DNA from: Rhodoblastus sp.
GTDB taxonomy: Bacteria > Pseudomonadota > Alphaproteobacteria > Rhizobiales > Beijerinckiaceae
DNA length: 64,000 bases
Direction of reading: 5' to 3'
NCBI RefSeq assembly: GCF_019449565.1
Contig: NZ_JAGRPM010000022.1
Location: 1 to 64,000 of the forward strand
Shown: positions 1 through 8,144 of the stretch, in pieces
How the letters are laid out: each line of letters opens with the position of its first letter
How positions within the stretch are numbered: position 1 is the first letter of the stretch
Position numbers and translations under genes: made by a program
Notes under the pieces: model-generated
What the model saw: the letters and a program-made list of their open reading frames with translations, nothing else
Database searches by the model: none
What the model was told of the DNA's origin: nothing

Positions 1-69
1 CGCTTCAAGGCCAGCGCCGCAACCGCAAAAGGACGAAAGGAGAAAGCCAATGCCTTGACCAAAACCTGA
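1..69 (+). pseudogene. istB: IstB-type transposition ATPase, C-terminal end only
   Basis: The window opens inside a reading frame that ends at a TGA at 67-69. The last 22 residues are basic and Ala/Lys rich (start RFKASAATAKGRKEK), which resembles the tail of IS21-family IstB helper ATPases of rhizobia. The IS21-like terminal repeats that follow support this. The rest of the gene lies to the left, so I cannot tell whether the element is intact. The identification rests on remembered family tails plus the adjacent IS end. Confidence 0.55.
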
Positions 70-139
70 CCGCAGGAACATAAAAAGGCGGGTCACTTCT
101 CAGTGAAAATCCCGGGTCAGTTCCAAACGGAAATCAACA
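1..139 (+). mobile_element. Right end of an IS21-family insertion sequence
   Basis: After the istB stop there are two related terminal motifs about 24 bp apart, GGGTCACTTCTCAGTGAAAAT from 90 and GGGTCAGTTCCAAACGGAAAT from 114. The run then ends in ATCAACA at 133-139. IS21 elements carry such multiple terminal repeats and end in a CA dinucleotide. DNA to the right changes abruptly to AT-rich. The exact boundary and any target duplication cannot be confirmed without the left end. Confidence 0.6.
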
Positions 140-210
140 GGAGCGCTCTTGACTGGCGCCTCGCTCTTGATTTTCAGTTTTTTAGACCGCCATAAAACGA
201 CAGTCAACAT

Positions 211-253
211 AAATATCGATATTTTTAGGATATGTCCTTTTATGTCGATATTT
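211..253. promoter_or_regulatory. Repeated palindromic operator-like sites upstream of the GntR gene
   Basis: A perfect 14-bp palindrome (AAATATCGATATTT, 211-224) lies in an AT-rich gap, and its half TCGATATTT recurs at 245-253, 29 bp (close to three helical turns) further on. GntR regulators usually bind short palindromes and often control themselves, so this may be an autoregulatory operator. That role is inference. Confidence 0.35.
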
Positions 254-281
254 CACATATATCTCTAATTCCTAGAAACAG

Positions 282-310
282 TCCACAAACGTGGTTTTCA
301 CCGTTATAAT
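282..310 (+). promoter_or_regulatory. Sigma-70-like promoter for the GntR gene
   Basis: A perfect TATAAT (305-310) is preceded after 17 bp by TCCACA (282-287), a 4/6 match to TTGACA. Transcription would begin near 317, which fits translation from the ATG at 349 and argues against the GTG at 313. Confidence 0.45.
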
Positions 311-348
311 GGGTGCTAGCCGAGATTCATTTGCAAGGGCGACAGGGC

Positions 349-1071
349 ATGACCATCGACAGGACCGAGGATGATCGGGAAATCGTTCCGAAGGCCGGCA
401 GGACGCTCGTCGAGGGCGCCTATGCGACCTTGCGGCGCGAGATTCTCGACGGCGCCTATGAGCCGGGCGCAAAGCTTCGGACGGAGGAATTGCGGGCGCG
501 CTACAACATCAGCGGCAGCACGATGCGCGAGGCGCTGACGCGCCTGCTCGGCGAGGCGCTGGTGACCTCCGAGGGGCAGCGCGGCTTTCGCGTCGCGCCC
601 GCGTCGCTCGAGGATTTTCGCGATCTGACCGAGGTGCGCAAGCTGCTCGAAACCGAGGCGTTGCGGCAGGCGATCGCGGTTGGCGACGAGGCCTGGGAAA
701 GCCAGATCGTCGCCACCTTTTACCGGCTGTCCAAGGTCGAGGAGCGCCTCGCAGAAGACCCCGCAGGGTCGCTGAGCGAATTCGAGGCGCGCAATCGCGA
801 ATTTCATCACGCGCTGATCGCCGCGTGCCCATCGCGCTGGCTGCATCATATGATCGGCCTGCTCTTTCAACAGTCCGAGCGTTACCGCCGCATTGCCCTA
901 TCCAAGCGCACGATTCCGCGCGACGTCCATGCCGAGCACCGCGCCATTTTCGACGCCACGCTCGCCCGCAATGCCGAGCTTGCGTGCCAACTCACCATGG
1001 ACCATATCGAACGGACGCTGACGGTTCTGCGCACCACGCTTGAGCCGCAGGGACTCGAAAAGAGTCGTTGA
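349..1071 (+). CDS. GntR/FCD-family transcriptional regulator
   Basis: A 240-residue DNA-binding regulator. Residues about 18-82 form a winged helix-turn-helix of GntR type (LRTEELRARYNISGSTMREA). Residues about 90-215 are an all-helical FCD effector domain whose metal/ligand-site histidines are visible in REFHHAL, AEHRAI and MDHIER. FCD regulators usually sense small organic acids and repress catabolic operons. The CsiR-type arrangement is closest, but the target cannot be read from context because the next gene is an HtrA-like protease. The ATG at 349 is chosen because it begins with the conserved-looking part and lies downstream of the TATAAT box; a GTG at 313 in the same frame is less likely. 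Confidence 0.85.
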   Translation: MTIDRTEDDREIVPKAGRTLVEGAYATLRREILDGAYEPGAKLRTEELRARYNISGSTMREALTRLLGEALVTSEGQRGFRVAPASLEDFRDLTEVRKLLETEALRQAIAVGDEAWESQIVATFYRLSKVEERLAEDPAGSLSEFEARNREFHHALIAACPSRWLHHMIGLLFQQSERYRRIALSKRTIPRDVHAEHRAIFDATLARNAELACQLTMDHIERTLTVLRTTLEPQGLEKSR

Positions 1072-1193
1072 CCGAAATCGCCTCAAATGCCTGCATAATT
1101 GCACCGCAGCATTCGGCTCGAAGGAACCCTTAGCTTCGTTGCTATGGGCTGCCCAAAAGAGCGCGCCTTGAAGGCGGGGCCAACTCCGCCCAT

Positions 1194-2243
1194 ATGCAGT
1201 TCATGTTCGATCATTCCCTGAAATTCTGCCTCGACGAGAGCCATAGCCTCGGCGAAGAGGCGGCGTCGCGCCCGGAAGACGAAACGACGCCGGGCAACGC
1301 GGCTGCGCGAGAACGCGTCATGCTCGACGCCTATTCCGACGCCGTGACCTCTATTGTCGATGCGGTTGGGCCGAGCGTCGTTCGGCTCGATACGCGGCGG
1401 GCGGACGGCCGACGAATTGGCTCCGGTTCCGGGTTTTTGGTTTCTCCCGATGGGCTCGTCGTCACCAATGCGCATGTCGTCGACGCCGCCAAAACGGCAG
1501 AGGTCTCGACGCTTGACGGCGGCAAGTTTTCGGCTCGCATTCTCGGCCGCGATCTCGATACGGATCTGGCGCTCGCGCGCATTGAAGAAAACGCGACTTT
1601 TCCGGCGGCGCGCCTTGGCGATTCCAAAGTCTTGCGGCGCGGGCAGTTGGTGGTCGCCATCGGCAATCCGCTGGGCTTTGACGCCAGCGTGACGGCGGGA
1701 ATCGTTTCGGCGCTGGGCCGCTCGCTCAGCTCAAAGAACGGCCGCATGATCGAGGATGTCATCCAGACCGACGCCGCATTGAATCCGGGCAATTCCGGCG
1801 GCCCGCTGGTCTCTTCGCTTGGCGAGGTGATCGGCGTCAACACGGCCGTCATCAGCGGGGCGCAAGGCATCTGCTTTGCCGTCGCTTCGAGTACTGCCGA
1901 ATTCGTTCTTGGCGAAATCATTCGTCATGGACGCGTCCGTCGCGCCTATATCGGCGTTGGCGCGGCGACGCATATTCTGCCGAGGCGCCTCATCTTGCGA
2001 CATGAACTCACGCAAAACACCGGCGCCGTTCTGACCCAGGTAGAATCGCAGGGGCCGGCCGACCAATCTGGCCTGATGACCGGAGATATGATCCTGGCCA
2101 TCGATGGCGCGACAATATTGGGCGCGAGCGATCTGGTGCGCCATCTCGACGCGGAAAAACTTCAGCGTGTCTGCTCGATCGACTTTTTGCGTCGAAGCGA
2201 AAAGCGCCGGGTCTGGATTGCGCCCGTCGAGCGACGGGCCTGA
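1194..2243 (+). CDS. HtrA/Deg-like trypsin-fold serine protease with PDZ domain
   Basis: 349 residues. The catalytic triad of the S1C family is complete: His94 in TNAHVV, Asp124 in DTDLAL and Ser201 in GNSGGP. A single PDZ domain follows at about 255-345, with its carboxylate-binding loop near YIGVGA. The protein lacks an evident signal peptide or membrane anchor, unlike DegP/DegS, so it may be cytoplasmic or membrane-peripheral. Its likely role is protein quality control. An internal ATG at 1320, just before the protease fold, is an alternative start, and neither start has a strong ribosome site. It is convergent with the holin-like gene at 2279. Confidence 0.85.
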   Translation: MQFMFDHSLKFCLDESHSLGEEAASRPEDETTPGNAAARERVMLDAYSDAVTSIVDAVGPSVVRLDTRRADGRRIGSGSGFLVSPDGLVVTNAHVVDAAKTAEVSTLDGGKFSARILGRDLDTDLALARIEENATFPAARLGDSKVLRRGQLVVAIGNPLGFDASVTAGIVSALGRSLSSKNGRMIEDVIQTDAALNPGNSGGPLVSSLGEVIGVNTAVISGAQGICFAVASSTAEFVLGEIIRHGRVRRAYIGVGAATHILPRRLILRHELTQNTGAVLTQVESQGPADQSGLMTGDMILAIDGATILGASDLVRHLDAEKLQRVCSIDFLRRSEKRRVWIAPVERRA

Positions 2244-2278
2244 CGGCGCGAAGCGGACCATCGCGCTGTCTCTGGCGT

Positions 2279-2653
2279 TCAACGCCGGACGATCACCACC
2301 TCGAACTTGCCTCGCGGGCCAATGCACCAGGAAACAAACCAACTGGTCAGACTGACGACGAGCGCGCACAGGACCGCCGAGCCAAAACCGTGGACGACGA
2401 AATCCGGCAATAGCGCGGTGACCAGTTCGACCATCAGGCCATTGACGACCAGCAGGAACAACCCGAGCGTGAGAAGGGTGATCGGCAGCGTCAGGATGAC
2501 AAGGATCGGCCTGATGACGGCGTTGACGAGCCCCAGCAGCAGCGCCGCCCAGATCAGGGCTGCTGTCGTGCGAATTTCAACGCCCGGCACAAGCCGTGAA
2601 GCAAGCCAAAGGCCGACGCCGACGATCGTCGCGCGCAAGAGGAAACCGATCAT
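2279..2653 (-). CDS. Phage-holin-like / YvlD-family four-helix membrane protein
   Basis: A 124-residue integral membrane protein with four hydrophobic segments. The motif LGLVNAVIRPILVILTLPIT is typical of the Phage_holin_4_2 (YvlD) family, chromosomally encoded proteins found widely in bacteria. Despite the family name there is no phage context here. Its function is unknown; Bacillus members are linked to envelope stress. It stands alone and is convergent with the HtrA-like gene. Confidence 0.8.
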   Translation of the reverse strand: MIGFLLRATIVGVGLWLASRLVPGVEIRTTAALIWAALLLGLVNAVIRPILVILTLPITLLTLGLFLLVVNGLMVELVTALLPDFVVHGFGSAVLCALVVSLTSWFVSWCIGPRGKFEVVIVRR

Positions 2654-2870
2654 TGGCGTGGTCCTCGATCGTGTTGTGCTTAGTTCTGTCTATCGCCCCT
2701 GGCTACGATCAACAAGCCGCCATTCCGTAGCTGCCGTTAAAGCGCAAGCGCCCGCAGCCAGGTGGCGAACTCCTCGTTATTGGTCAGGAATGGCCTTGGA
2801 TTGATTTCGACAAGCCGGAATTGCCATATAGAAGGCTGAGTCGGTTCTGACCGGTTTGGAGCGCCTGAAT

Positions 2871-3020
2871 ATGCACGTCACTTTAGGAATTACTCATCTC
2901 CAGCCAATCGTTTCCTTGGCGGCAGGCGTTCTGATCCTCATCGCGCCCCGGTTCCTGAATTATATCGTGGCCATCTTCCTTATCCTGTCCGGAATTATCG
3001 GTCTCGGATTTGTCCGATGA
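2871..3020 (+). CDS. DUF3096 small membrane protein
   Basis: A 49-residue protein, MHVTLGITHLQPIVSLAAGV onward, ending in GIIGLGFVR. It consists of two short hydrophobic helices joined by a Pro-Arg turn (APRFLNYIVAIF), which is the DUF3096 pattern (about 50 residues, two helices). Such proteins are common in proteobacteria, often beside small membrane proteins, and their role is unknown. The frame is supported by the match to the family rather than by a strong ribosome site. Confidence 0.75.
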   Translation: MHVTLGITHLQPIVSLAAGVLILIAPRFLNYIVAIFLILSGIIGLGFVR

Positions 3021-3107
3021 CGTTTTCACTCCTGCCGCGCTCTTAAGCCCCGGCGGCAATGCTGCGCAGGTCGAAAACCGCAATTCCGGCAGATTGAGTG
3101 CGGGCTT

Positions 3108-5021
3108 TCAGGGGCGAGGCGCGAAAGCGACCAGCACATTGCCGGGCTCGCCGCCATAAAGTCCGTATCCCGAATTCACGAAAATCATTCCGCCACAAAT
3201 CGTTGGACCGCCAGAATCCAGCGATCCGCCGCGTGCATCCACGCGATTGACGGTCTCGAACGGTTTGACCATGTCATAATCCCACAATAGACGCCCATCG
3301 GCGGGCGCATGGGCCCTGATGTGACCGTCGACGGAGCCGGACAGGACAAAATCCGGCGTCGCGGTGACGGCGGCCGACTGCGCCGGACTGCAATTTTTTC
3401 GCTCTCCGCAGGCTTTTGCTGGGGGCGCGCTCCACAGCACGTCGCCGGTCGCAACCTCAAGCGCGTGCAACCCGCCGCCCTTGCTCGGGTCAAGCACAAG
3501 CGGCTGTCCGAGCGCCAAATCAATGATCGCGAGGTCGGACACCGCCGCATATACGGCCTTCCCGTTGGTCGCGACGCCCCATTGGACGCCGCCCAGCGGG
3601 CCCCCCGCTCCAACGCGCCTTTGCCAGACGATCCGCCCGCGCTCGTCTGGATCGAGCGCCCAGACAATTCCAGACTTCTGCCCGATCGTCAGCAGGCGCT
3701 TGCCGTCGCCAAGCGCGATCAGATTGGCGGAGGAGCCAAGATCGTAATCGGGTCCATGTGGTTCAGGGCAATTGGTTTTATCGGCTGAAAGACACGCGCC
3801 ATTTCCCATGTCGCCAGCCAGTAATTGGCGCGACCAGACGATGTCGCCAGTATCGAGCGAGATGGCGAGGACGGCGTCGCTGGTCGTGGTTGCGGGGGCC
3901 GAGTGATTGTCTCCGGTTCCGACATATAAGAGCCGGAGCTTGGCGTCGATCGTTGGCGACGCCCAGATCGAAGCGCCCGACGGACCGAACAGCTGGGTTC
4001 CGATCGCGTTCCTGCCCTGCGGCTGCGCCTGCGGGAGCGTATAGGTCTTCCAGACCAGCGCTCCGGTCGCCGCGTCGAGCGCGACGATCGCGCCCCTGCC
4101 GCGGCAACATTCGAACTTGGGATTGATGGCGGCGCTGTCGTCGCCCACCGATATCGGCACATAGAGCCGTCCTTCGAACAGCACTGGCGAGCCGGTGATC
4201 TGGACGGCCGTGTCGTCATCCGCCGTGACTTTCCAGATGGTCTCGCCGGTCGCCGCGTCGATCGCATAGGCGCGTCCCCGGCGGTCGCCGAAAAATGCCG
4301 CGTCCCGGCCGGCGATTTGGCCCAGGGTGACGGCTGTCCTCACGCCGGCGCCAGCCGTGTAATCCCAGAAATAACAACCCGACTGCATGTCGAGCGAATA
4401 GACGTGGCCGTTCTGGGCTCCGAAGAAAACGCGGCCTCCCACGGCAGAAGGTTGGCCGAACATCGCCACGACGCCCGGAACGCCAAACGCCCATTTCGGC
4501 TCAAGGCGCCCGAGTTGCGCCGCGGCGACGCCCGGTTGCGGCTGGAGCCGCCAATTTTCGACATTCGCGCCCCAACCATTGAAAGACGGTCCGTCGGGCG
4601 AAAATGACGGCGTCGGGTCCTTGCAGCGCCCCGCCATCGGAGCCTCGGCCCCGATTTTCTTGCCGGTCAGGAATTCCGCCAACGCGATGCGCTGGTCCGA
4701 CGAAAGGCTCTCGCCTTGCGCTTTCATGAGCCCATTGGCGAGCGCCTCGACGATGAAATTGGGCGACATCGCTTGAAGCGACGCGCGGGCGGGAGCGCGG
4801 GTCGCAGGATTGCCGTGGCAGCCGGCGCAATTCTGCTCGAACAGCATGTCTTCGGCTCCCGGCGACGGGCTTGACTGGGCGGCGGCGCCATGAGCAGAGG
4901 CGAGGGTGATTGACGCCGCGAGACCGAGCGAAAAGAGCATATTCGCCAGCGAGGGCATGATGCCGTCGCCTGGTCTGGCGAAGGGGCGGAAAAAGGCGCC
5001 ATGAATATAGCATATGGACAT
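3108..5021 (-). CDS. Periplasmic quinoprotein dehydrogenase with N-terminal cytochrome c domain (polyvinyl-alcohol dehydrogenase-like)
   Basis: About 637 residues. After a signal peptide (hydrophobic stretch ending SAHGAAAQ) comes a class I cytochrome c domain with a CAGCH haem motif. A long beta-propeller of PQQ-dependent dehydrogenase repeats follows (ALDAATGALVWK, HALEVATGDVLWS, RAHAPADGRLLWD). The haem-first, propeller-second order and an internal vicinal CysCys (FECCRGRG) resemble polyvinyl-alcohol dehydrogenase-type quinohaemoproteins. It would oxidise an alcohol or aldehyde in the periplasm and pass electrons to the c haem; the substrate is unknown. Start chosen at 5021 because AGGCG lies just upstream; ATG at 4958 gives a shorter leader and is also plausible. 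No PQQ biosynthesis genes are in the window. Confidence 0.8.
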   Translation of the reverse strand: MSICYIHGAFFRPFARPGDGIMPSLANMLFSLGLAASITLASAHGAAAQSSPSPGAEDMLFEQNCAGCHGNPATRAPARASLQAMSPNFIVEALANGLMKAQGESLSSDQRIALAEFLTGKKIGAEAPMAGRCKDPTPSFSPDGPSFNGWGANVENWRLQPQPGVAAAQLGRLEPKWAFGVPGVVAMFGQPSAVGGRVFFGAQNGHVYSLDMQSGCYFWDYTAGAGVRTAVTLGQIAGRDAAFFGDRRGRAYAIDAATGETIWKVTADDDTAVQITGSPVLFEGRLYVPISVGDDSAAINPKFECCRGRGAIVALDAATGALVWKTYTLPQAQPQGRNAIGTQLFGPSGASIWASPTIDAKLRLLYVGTGDNHSAPATTTSDAVLAISLDTGDIVWSRQLLAGDMGNGACLSADKTNCPEPHGPDYDLGSSANLIALGDGKRLLTIGQKSGIVWALDPDERGRIVWQRRVGAGGPLGGVQWGVATNGKAVYAAVSDLAIIDLALGQPLVLDPSKGGGLHALEVATGDVLWSAPPAKACGERKNCSPAQSAAVTATPDFVLSGSVDGHIRAHAPADGRLLWDYDMVKPFETVNRVDARGGSLDSGGPTICGGMIFVNSGYGLYGGEPGNVLVAFAPRP

Positions 5022-5172
5022 AGGGACACGCCTTTCGCCGCCCTGTGCTTGTTCCTCGATGGTCCAAGGCCACGCCAGCAAGGTTGGAACTGAATCCGAA
5101 CCATAGGAGCCAGGGCTGCGGCAGCCAATCCGACGGCCTGAAAATTCGACGGCATGGGCGAGAAACGATAAA

Positions 5173-5200
5173 CCCCGCAATCGGTTTTCACCGTGCGGGG
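5173..5200. other. Strong stem-loop in the leader of the quinoprotein gene
   Basis: CCCCGCA/TGCGGGG arms enclose a second CGGT/ACCG stem around a TTTC loop. It lies about 150 bp upstream of the quinoprotein start. There is no convincing U-run on either strand, so it is not a clear terminator; it may be an mRNA leader structure or the end of an unseen upstream transcript. Confidence 0.45.
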
Positions 5201-5330
5201 CTGCCTCCTTGGCGGCTGTACATCCGAGCTCGCCTTGGAATTGAGATCATGATCGCCCGCACTTGTGTCAAACTTGCGGCGGCGGGAGGCCTCATTTCAA
5301 AATGTCGCCCCCCGGACTGGCGCGTCGTCC

Positions 5331-5357
5331 AAATCGCCCAAATTGCCCAAATTGCCA
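5331..5357. repeat. Three 9-bp tandem repeats (AAATYGCCC)
   Basis: Three adjacent copies of AAATTGCCC with one or two changes each (5331, 5340, 5349) lie in the gap between the quinoprotein gene and the next small gene. No function is suggested. Confidence 0.6.
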
Positions 5358-5429
5358 TCCTCCCGCCGCAGGCCCGCCACGAGGCGCCGCTACGCTGCTG
5401 GTCGTGCTGCGAAAAAACAGGTGATCGAC

Positions 5430-5666
5430 ATGGCTGGTTGGCATGTAAACTACTACAGCGTCACGCGGCGAGCCGAGTCCCGTTCGGCTTCCTGCCTCAC
5501 CTTCGATGGCGCCCTCGTGCATGCGCGGGCGCTCACCATCAATGGGCACATCGTCAGAAGCGTCACGGGCCCGCACGGCGCGACCTTCGACGCGGGGCAG
5601 CTCCGCAGCGAGCGCGGAGAAAAACTTGCGTCCCGCGCCGACCGAATCGACCGCGATCATTTTTGA
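5430..5666 (+). CDS. Small hypothetical protein
   Basis: A 78-residue reading frame, MAGWHVNYYSVTRRAESRSA onward, preceded by AGGTGATC five bases before the ATG. It contains aromatic and basic residues at the N-terminus and a mixed soluble remainder (FDGALVHARALTINGHIVRSV). There is no signal peptide or membrane helix. I do not recognise a family. The ribosome site and protein-like composition support it, but it could be a chance frame. Confidence 0.45.
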   Translation: MAGWHVNYYSVTRRAESRSASCLTFDGALVHARALTINGHIVRSVTGPHGATFDAGQLRSERGEKLASRADRIDRDHF

Positions 5667-5728
5667 AAAGCGCGCTCGCGCTTTCCTGCGCATGGCGCTG
5701 GAGCCGCCAAGCTTCCAGAAGGCGAAGC

Positions 5729-5893
5729 CTAGTTCAAGCCGTTTGAGACCGAGGTGAATTTGAGGTTGAGATTGGTTCCGACTGTCCTCAACCCCGCGAT
5801 GACGGCCAAAGCGATGAAGGAGACGATCAGTCCATATTCCACGGCGGTCGCTCCGGATTCATTGCCGAGGAAGCTCGAAATCAGTCTGCGCAT
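5729..5893 (-). CDS. Flp-family type IVb pilin
   Basis: 54 residues: a short basic leader (MRRLISSFLGNESG), the prepilin cleavage site Gly14-Ala15, the conserved Glu5/Tyr6 of mature Flp pilins in ATAVEYGLI, then one hydrophobic helix. AGGGAGA precedes the ATG. Flp subunits build tight-adherence (Tad) pili in Alphaproteobacteria and need a CpaA-type peptidase and a tad/cpa assembly cluster, neither of which is in this window. It may supply a distant cluster or be an orphan copy. Confidence 0.85.
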   Translation of the reverse strand: MRRLISSFLGNESGATAVEYGLIVSFIALAVIAGLRTVGTNLNLKFTSVSNGLN

Positions 5894-6080
5894 AATCAGT
5901 TCTCCCTGAAATTCCTGCCGGTACGCACTCTGTGTCGCGCGCTGGCTATGGGAGACTCTTTTAGTGCGAAAACATGCGAGCGAGTTTAATCGAAAGCGCG
6001 CGACCGGGTTAACGGGCCGTATCCAAAATGAAAGATTGACGCCGGTCGCGCGATAAAAGGCGGGCCAGCCTTCCCATTGT

Positions 6081-6761
6081 TCAAGCGGCGGAAGCTGGCG
6101 ATCTTGGCGCGGGCTTTGGCGCGGGCTTCGGGGCTCCCGCGGCGTCCACCCAAAAGGCTTCGTCTGCCATGTCCAGCATCGGCGCGTCGGAGGCGAACCG
6201 GGCGTAGGCGGCGCAATGTCCGATTCCGCCTTGCCCGATCGCGCCCTGGGCGGAAAGCCATGCGTAGATTCGCCTGACCTTCTCCCGCCCTCGGCAACTG
6301 CCGCCGGCGAGCGCGCCGGTCGCCCGGCTCTCGGCGTCGAGCGCGAGCCGCGAGCAGATCACATGGTCGAAGCCTTCGCTGCTGGCCCAGGGCTCGAGAT
6401 AGAGATCGAGCGAGGCGCCGACCAGAATGCAGAGCCGGCCCTCGTCGCGCCGCCGCCGGACCTCCGCCATCATGGATTCGCGCAACAGGCGCGGAACGCC
6501 ATCCCGGGCGAACGCGGCGCCCACGGCGCGGAGATCTTCGATGTCGCGTCCGCCAAGAGCGGCGGCGAGCAGGCGCTCCCGGGCGTCGTCATTGCCGGTC
6601 AGGCCGAAGGCGTGGCCGGCGAGCCAGGGCGAGCTTGCCGCCAGCGCGCGGGCCAGGGCCAGCGGGCCGATCGCTTCCCGGAGAAAGGGCAGCAGGCTAT
6701 CGCGGCGGGTCAGCGCGCCATCGAAATCGAACAAGGCAAGATCTCGGCTCACAGCGGTCAT
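6081..6761 (-). CDS. HAD-superfamily (HAD-IB-like) phosphatase
   Basis: 226 residues. The N-terminal motif I reads LFDFDGALTRRDS, with the two catalytic aspartates intact but Ala in place of the usual Thr after Gly. Motif II lies near CILVGAS, and the C-terminal acidic motif is in ASDAPMLDMAD. The helical cap and GREKVRRIYAWL segment resemble HAD-IB hydrolases (phosphoserine phosphatase/CicA type). A Pro/Ala/Lys-rich tail (PKPAPKPAPRSP) ends the protein. Substrate unknown. Divergent from the patatin gene. Confidence 0.75.
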   Translation of the reverse strand: MTAVSRDLALFDFDGALTRRDSLLPFLREAIGPLALARALAASSPWLAGHAFGLTGNDDARERLLAAALGGRDIEDLRAVGAAFARDGVPRLLRESMMAEVRRRRDEGRLCILVGASLDLYLEPWASSEGFDHVICSRLALDAESRATGALAGGSCRGREKVRRIYAWLSAQGAIGQGGIGHCAAYARFASDAPMLDMADEAFWVDAAGAPKPAPKPAPRSPASAA

Positions 6762-7094
6762 TTCTTGGTGCGATTTCGCCGGAAGGCCGGCAGAGCCGTT
6801 GACGACGCCGTCCGGCGCGTTTCCGGATTTCGGCTTCAGCTCTTAGCATTCAACTATTGATGGATTGTTATGGCGAAAGGCGATTGTCGGGCGTTTGCTC
6901 GCCACATTGGGCCTTAAAAGCCGCTGGATCTAGGCCAAATGGCGTTTCCGGTTGACGGAAACGGCGGCGACTGCGAAAAGTTGAGGTAGATTGGTGCGTT
7001 GCACACATGCGGCCGCCTCTGCGAAAGTCATCGGACCGGTCCCGGATGGGTCCTGTAACCAGATCATTTTTCCTATTTTAGCATTGGGGCTTGC
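6762..7094. other. Divergent intergenic region with one inverted repeat
   Basis: This 333-bp gap separates the HAD gene (minus) from the patatin gene (plus). It holds a perfect 8-bp inverted repeat CGTTTCCG/CGGAAACG with a 5-bp spacer (6942-6962), a candidate operator or small hairpin. I see no gene, tRNA or clear promoter in the rest. Confidence 0.5.
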
Positions 7095-8144
7095 ATGGCA
7101 GTTAAAACCGGACGTCAGGTCGAAGCTGCGCGCGAAAATGTTCTTGTCGATCTCGCCTTGCAGGGCGGCGGCTCGCACGGGGCCTTCACCTGGGGCGTGC
7201 TGGACCGGCTGCTCGAAGAGCCCTGGTTGAAAATCGAAGCCATTTCCGGCACCTCGGCGGGCGCGATGAACGCCGCCGTGCTGGTTAGCGGGTTCATGCA
7301 GGACGGGGCGGCGGGCGCCCGCAAGGCGCTGGACGCCTATTGGGGCCGCGTCGCGGACGCCGCTCGCTTCAGCCCGATCCAGCGCTCGCCGCTCGATCGC
7401 CTGCTGAACCGCTGGTCGCTCGACACCTCTCCCGGCTATATCATGCTGGACCTCATGAGCCGGCTGGTTTCGCCCTATAATCTCAATCCGATGGGCCATA
7501 ACCCCATCCGGGGATTGCTTGAGGAAAGTATCGATTTCGCCCATCTCAACGAGGCGCCGATCAAGCTGTTCATCACCGCGACCAATGTCCACACCGGGCG
7601 CGGGCGGATTTTCCGCAACAAGGAAATTACGCCGGATGTCCTGCTCGCCTCCGCCTGCCTGCCGACCATGTTCCAGGCGATCGAGATCGACGGCGAGCCC
7701 TATTGGGATGGCGGCTATGCCGGCAACCCGACCATTTCGCCTCTGGTCCGCGAGAGCGAAGCCAGCGATGTGATTCTGGTGCAGATCAATCCGCGCGAAC
7801 GCCGCGAGACGCCGCGCACGGCCAGCGAAATCCTCGACCGTCTCAACGAAATCTCCTTCAATGCCCCGCTGCTGAAGGAGTTGCGCATGATCGCGCTGCT
7901 GCGGCAGGCGGCCGATCCCGGCAGCGGCGAAGGCCGCCGCTGGGCGGAAATGCGCACCCACCGCATCGTGACGGACAAGCTCCAGGAATTTGGCGCCACC
8001 TCCAAGCTCAACGCCGAGGGCGCCTTCCTGCAATTGCTCAAAGAGGAGGGCCGCAAGACGGCGGAGGGATTCCTCGCCGAGCATGGTGACGACCTTGGAA
8101 AACGGGCCACCGCCGATCTCGACGTTCTTCTCGCGGAGTGCTGA
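7095..8144 (+). CDS. Patatin-like phospholipase
   Basis: 349 residues. All patatin signatures are visible: the oxyanion loop LQGGGSHGAF (residues 22-31), the nucleophile elbow GTSAG with Ser54, and the catalytic Asp205 in DGG. No signal peptide or membrane segment is present, so it is probably a cytoplasmic lipid acyl hydrolase. Homologues in Alphaproteobacteria are often linked to membrane remodelling or polyhydroxyalkanoate metabolism. Its stop overlaps the start of the GntP permease, suggesting co-translation. Confidence 0.9.
   Translation: MAVKTGRQVEAARENVLVDLALQGGGSHGAFTWGVLDRLLEEPWLKIEAISGTSAGAMNAAVLVSGFMQDGAAGARKALDAYWGRVADAARFSPIQRSPLDRLLNRWSLDTSPGYIMLDLMSRLVSPYNLNPMGHNPIRGLLEESIDFAHLNEAPIKLFITATNVHTGRGRIFRNKEITPDVLLASACLPTMFQAIEIDGEPYWDGGYAGNPTISPLVRESEASDVILVQINPRERRETPRTASEILDRLNEISFNAPLLKELRMIALLRQAADPGSGEGRRWAEMRTHRIVTDKLQEFGATSKLNAEGAFLQLLKEEGRKTAEGFLAEHGDDLGKRATADLDVLLAEC

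Noticed and set aside
2279..2653. A prophage, suggested by the holin-like protein
   Set aside because: The family is mostly chromosomal YvlD-like membrane proteins, and no other phage gene lies near.
2737..2873. A protein-like open stretch on the minus strand ending ...NNEEFATWLRALAL
   Set aside because: It looks protein-like but has no start codon before an upstream stop and overlaps the beginning of the DUF3096 gene. It may be a gene remnant; evidence is too weak to annotate.
5173..5200. A rho-independent terminator
   Set aside because: The stem is strong but no U-run follows on either strand, so it is listed only as a stem-loop.
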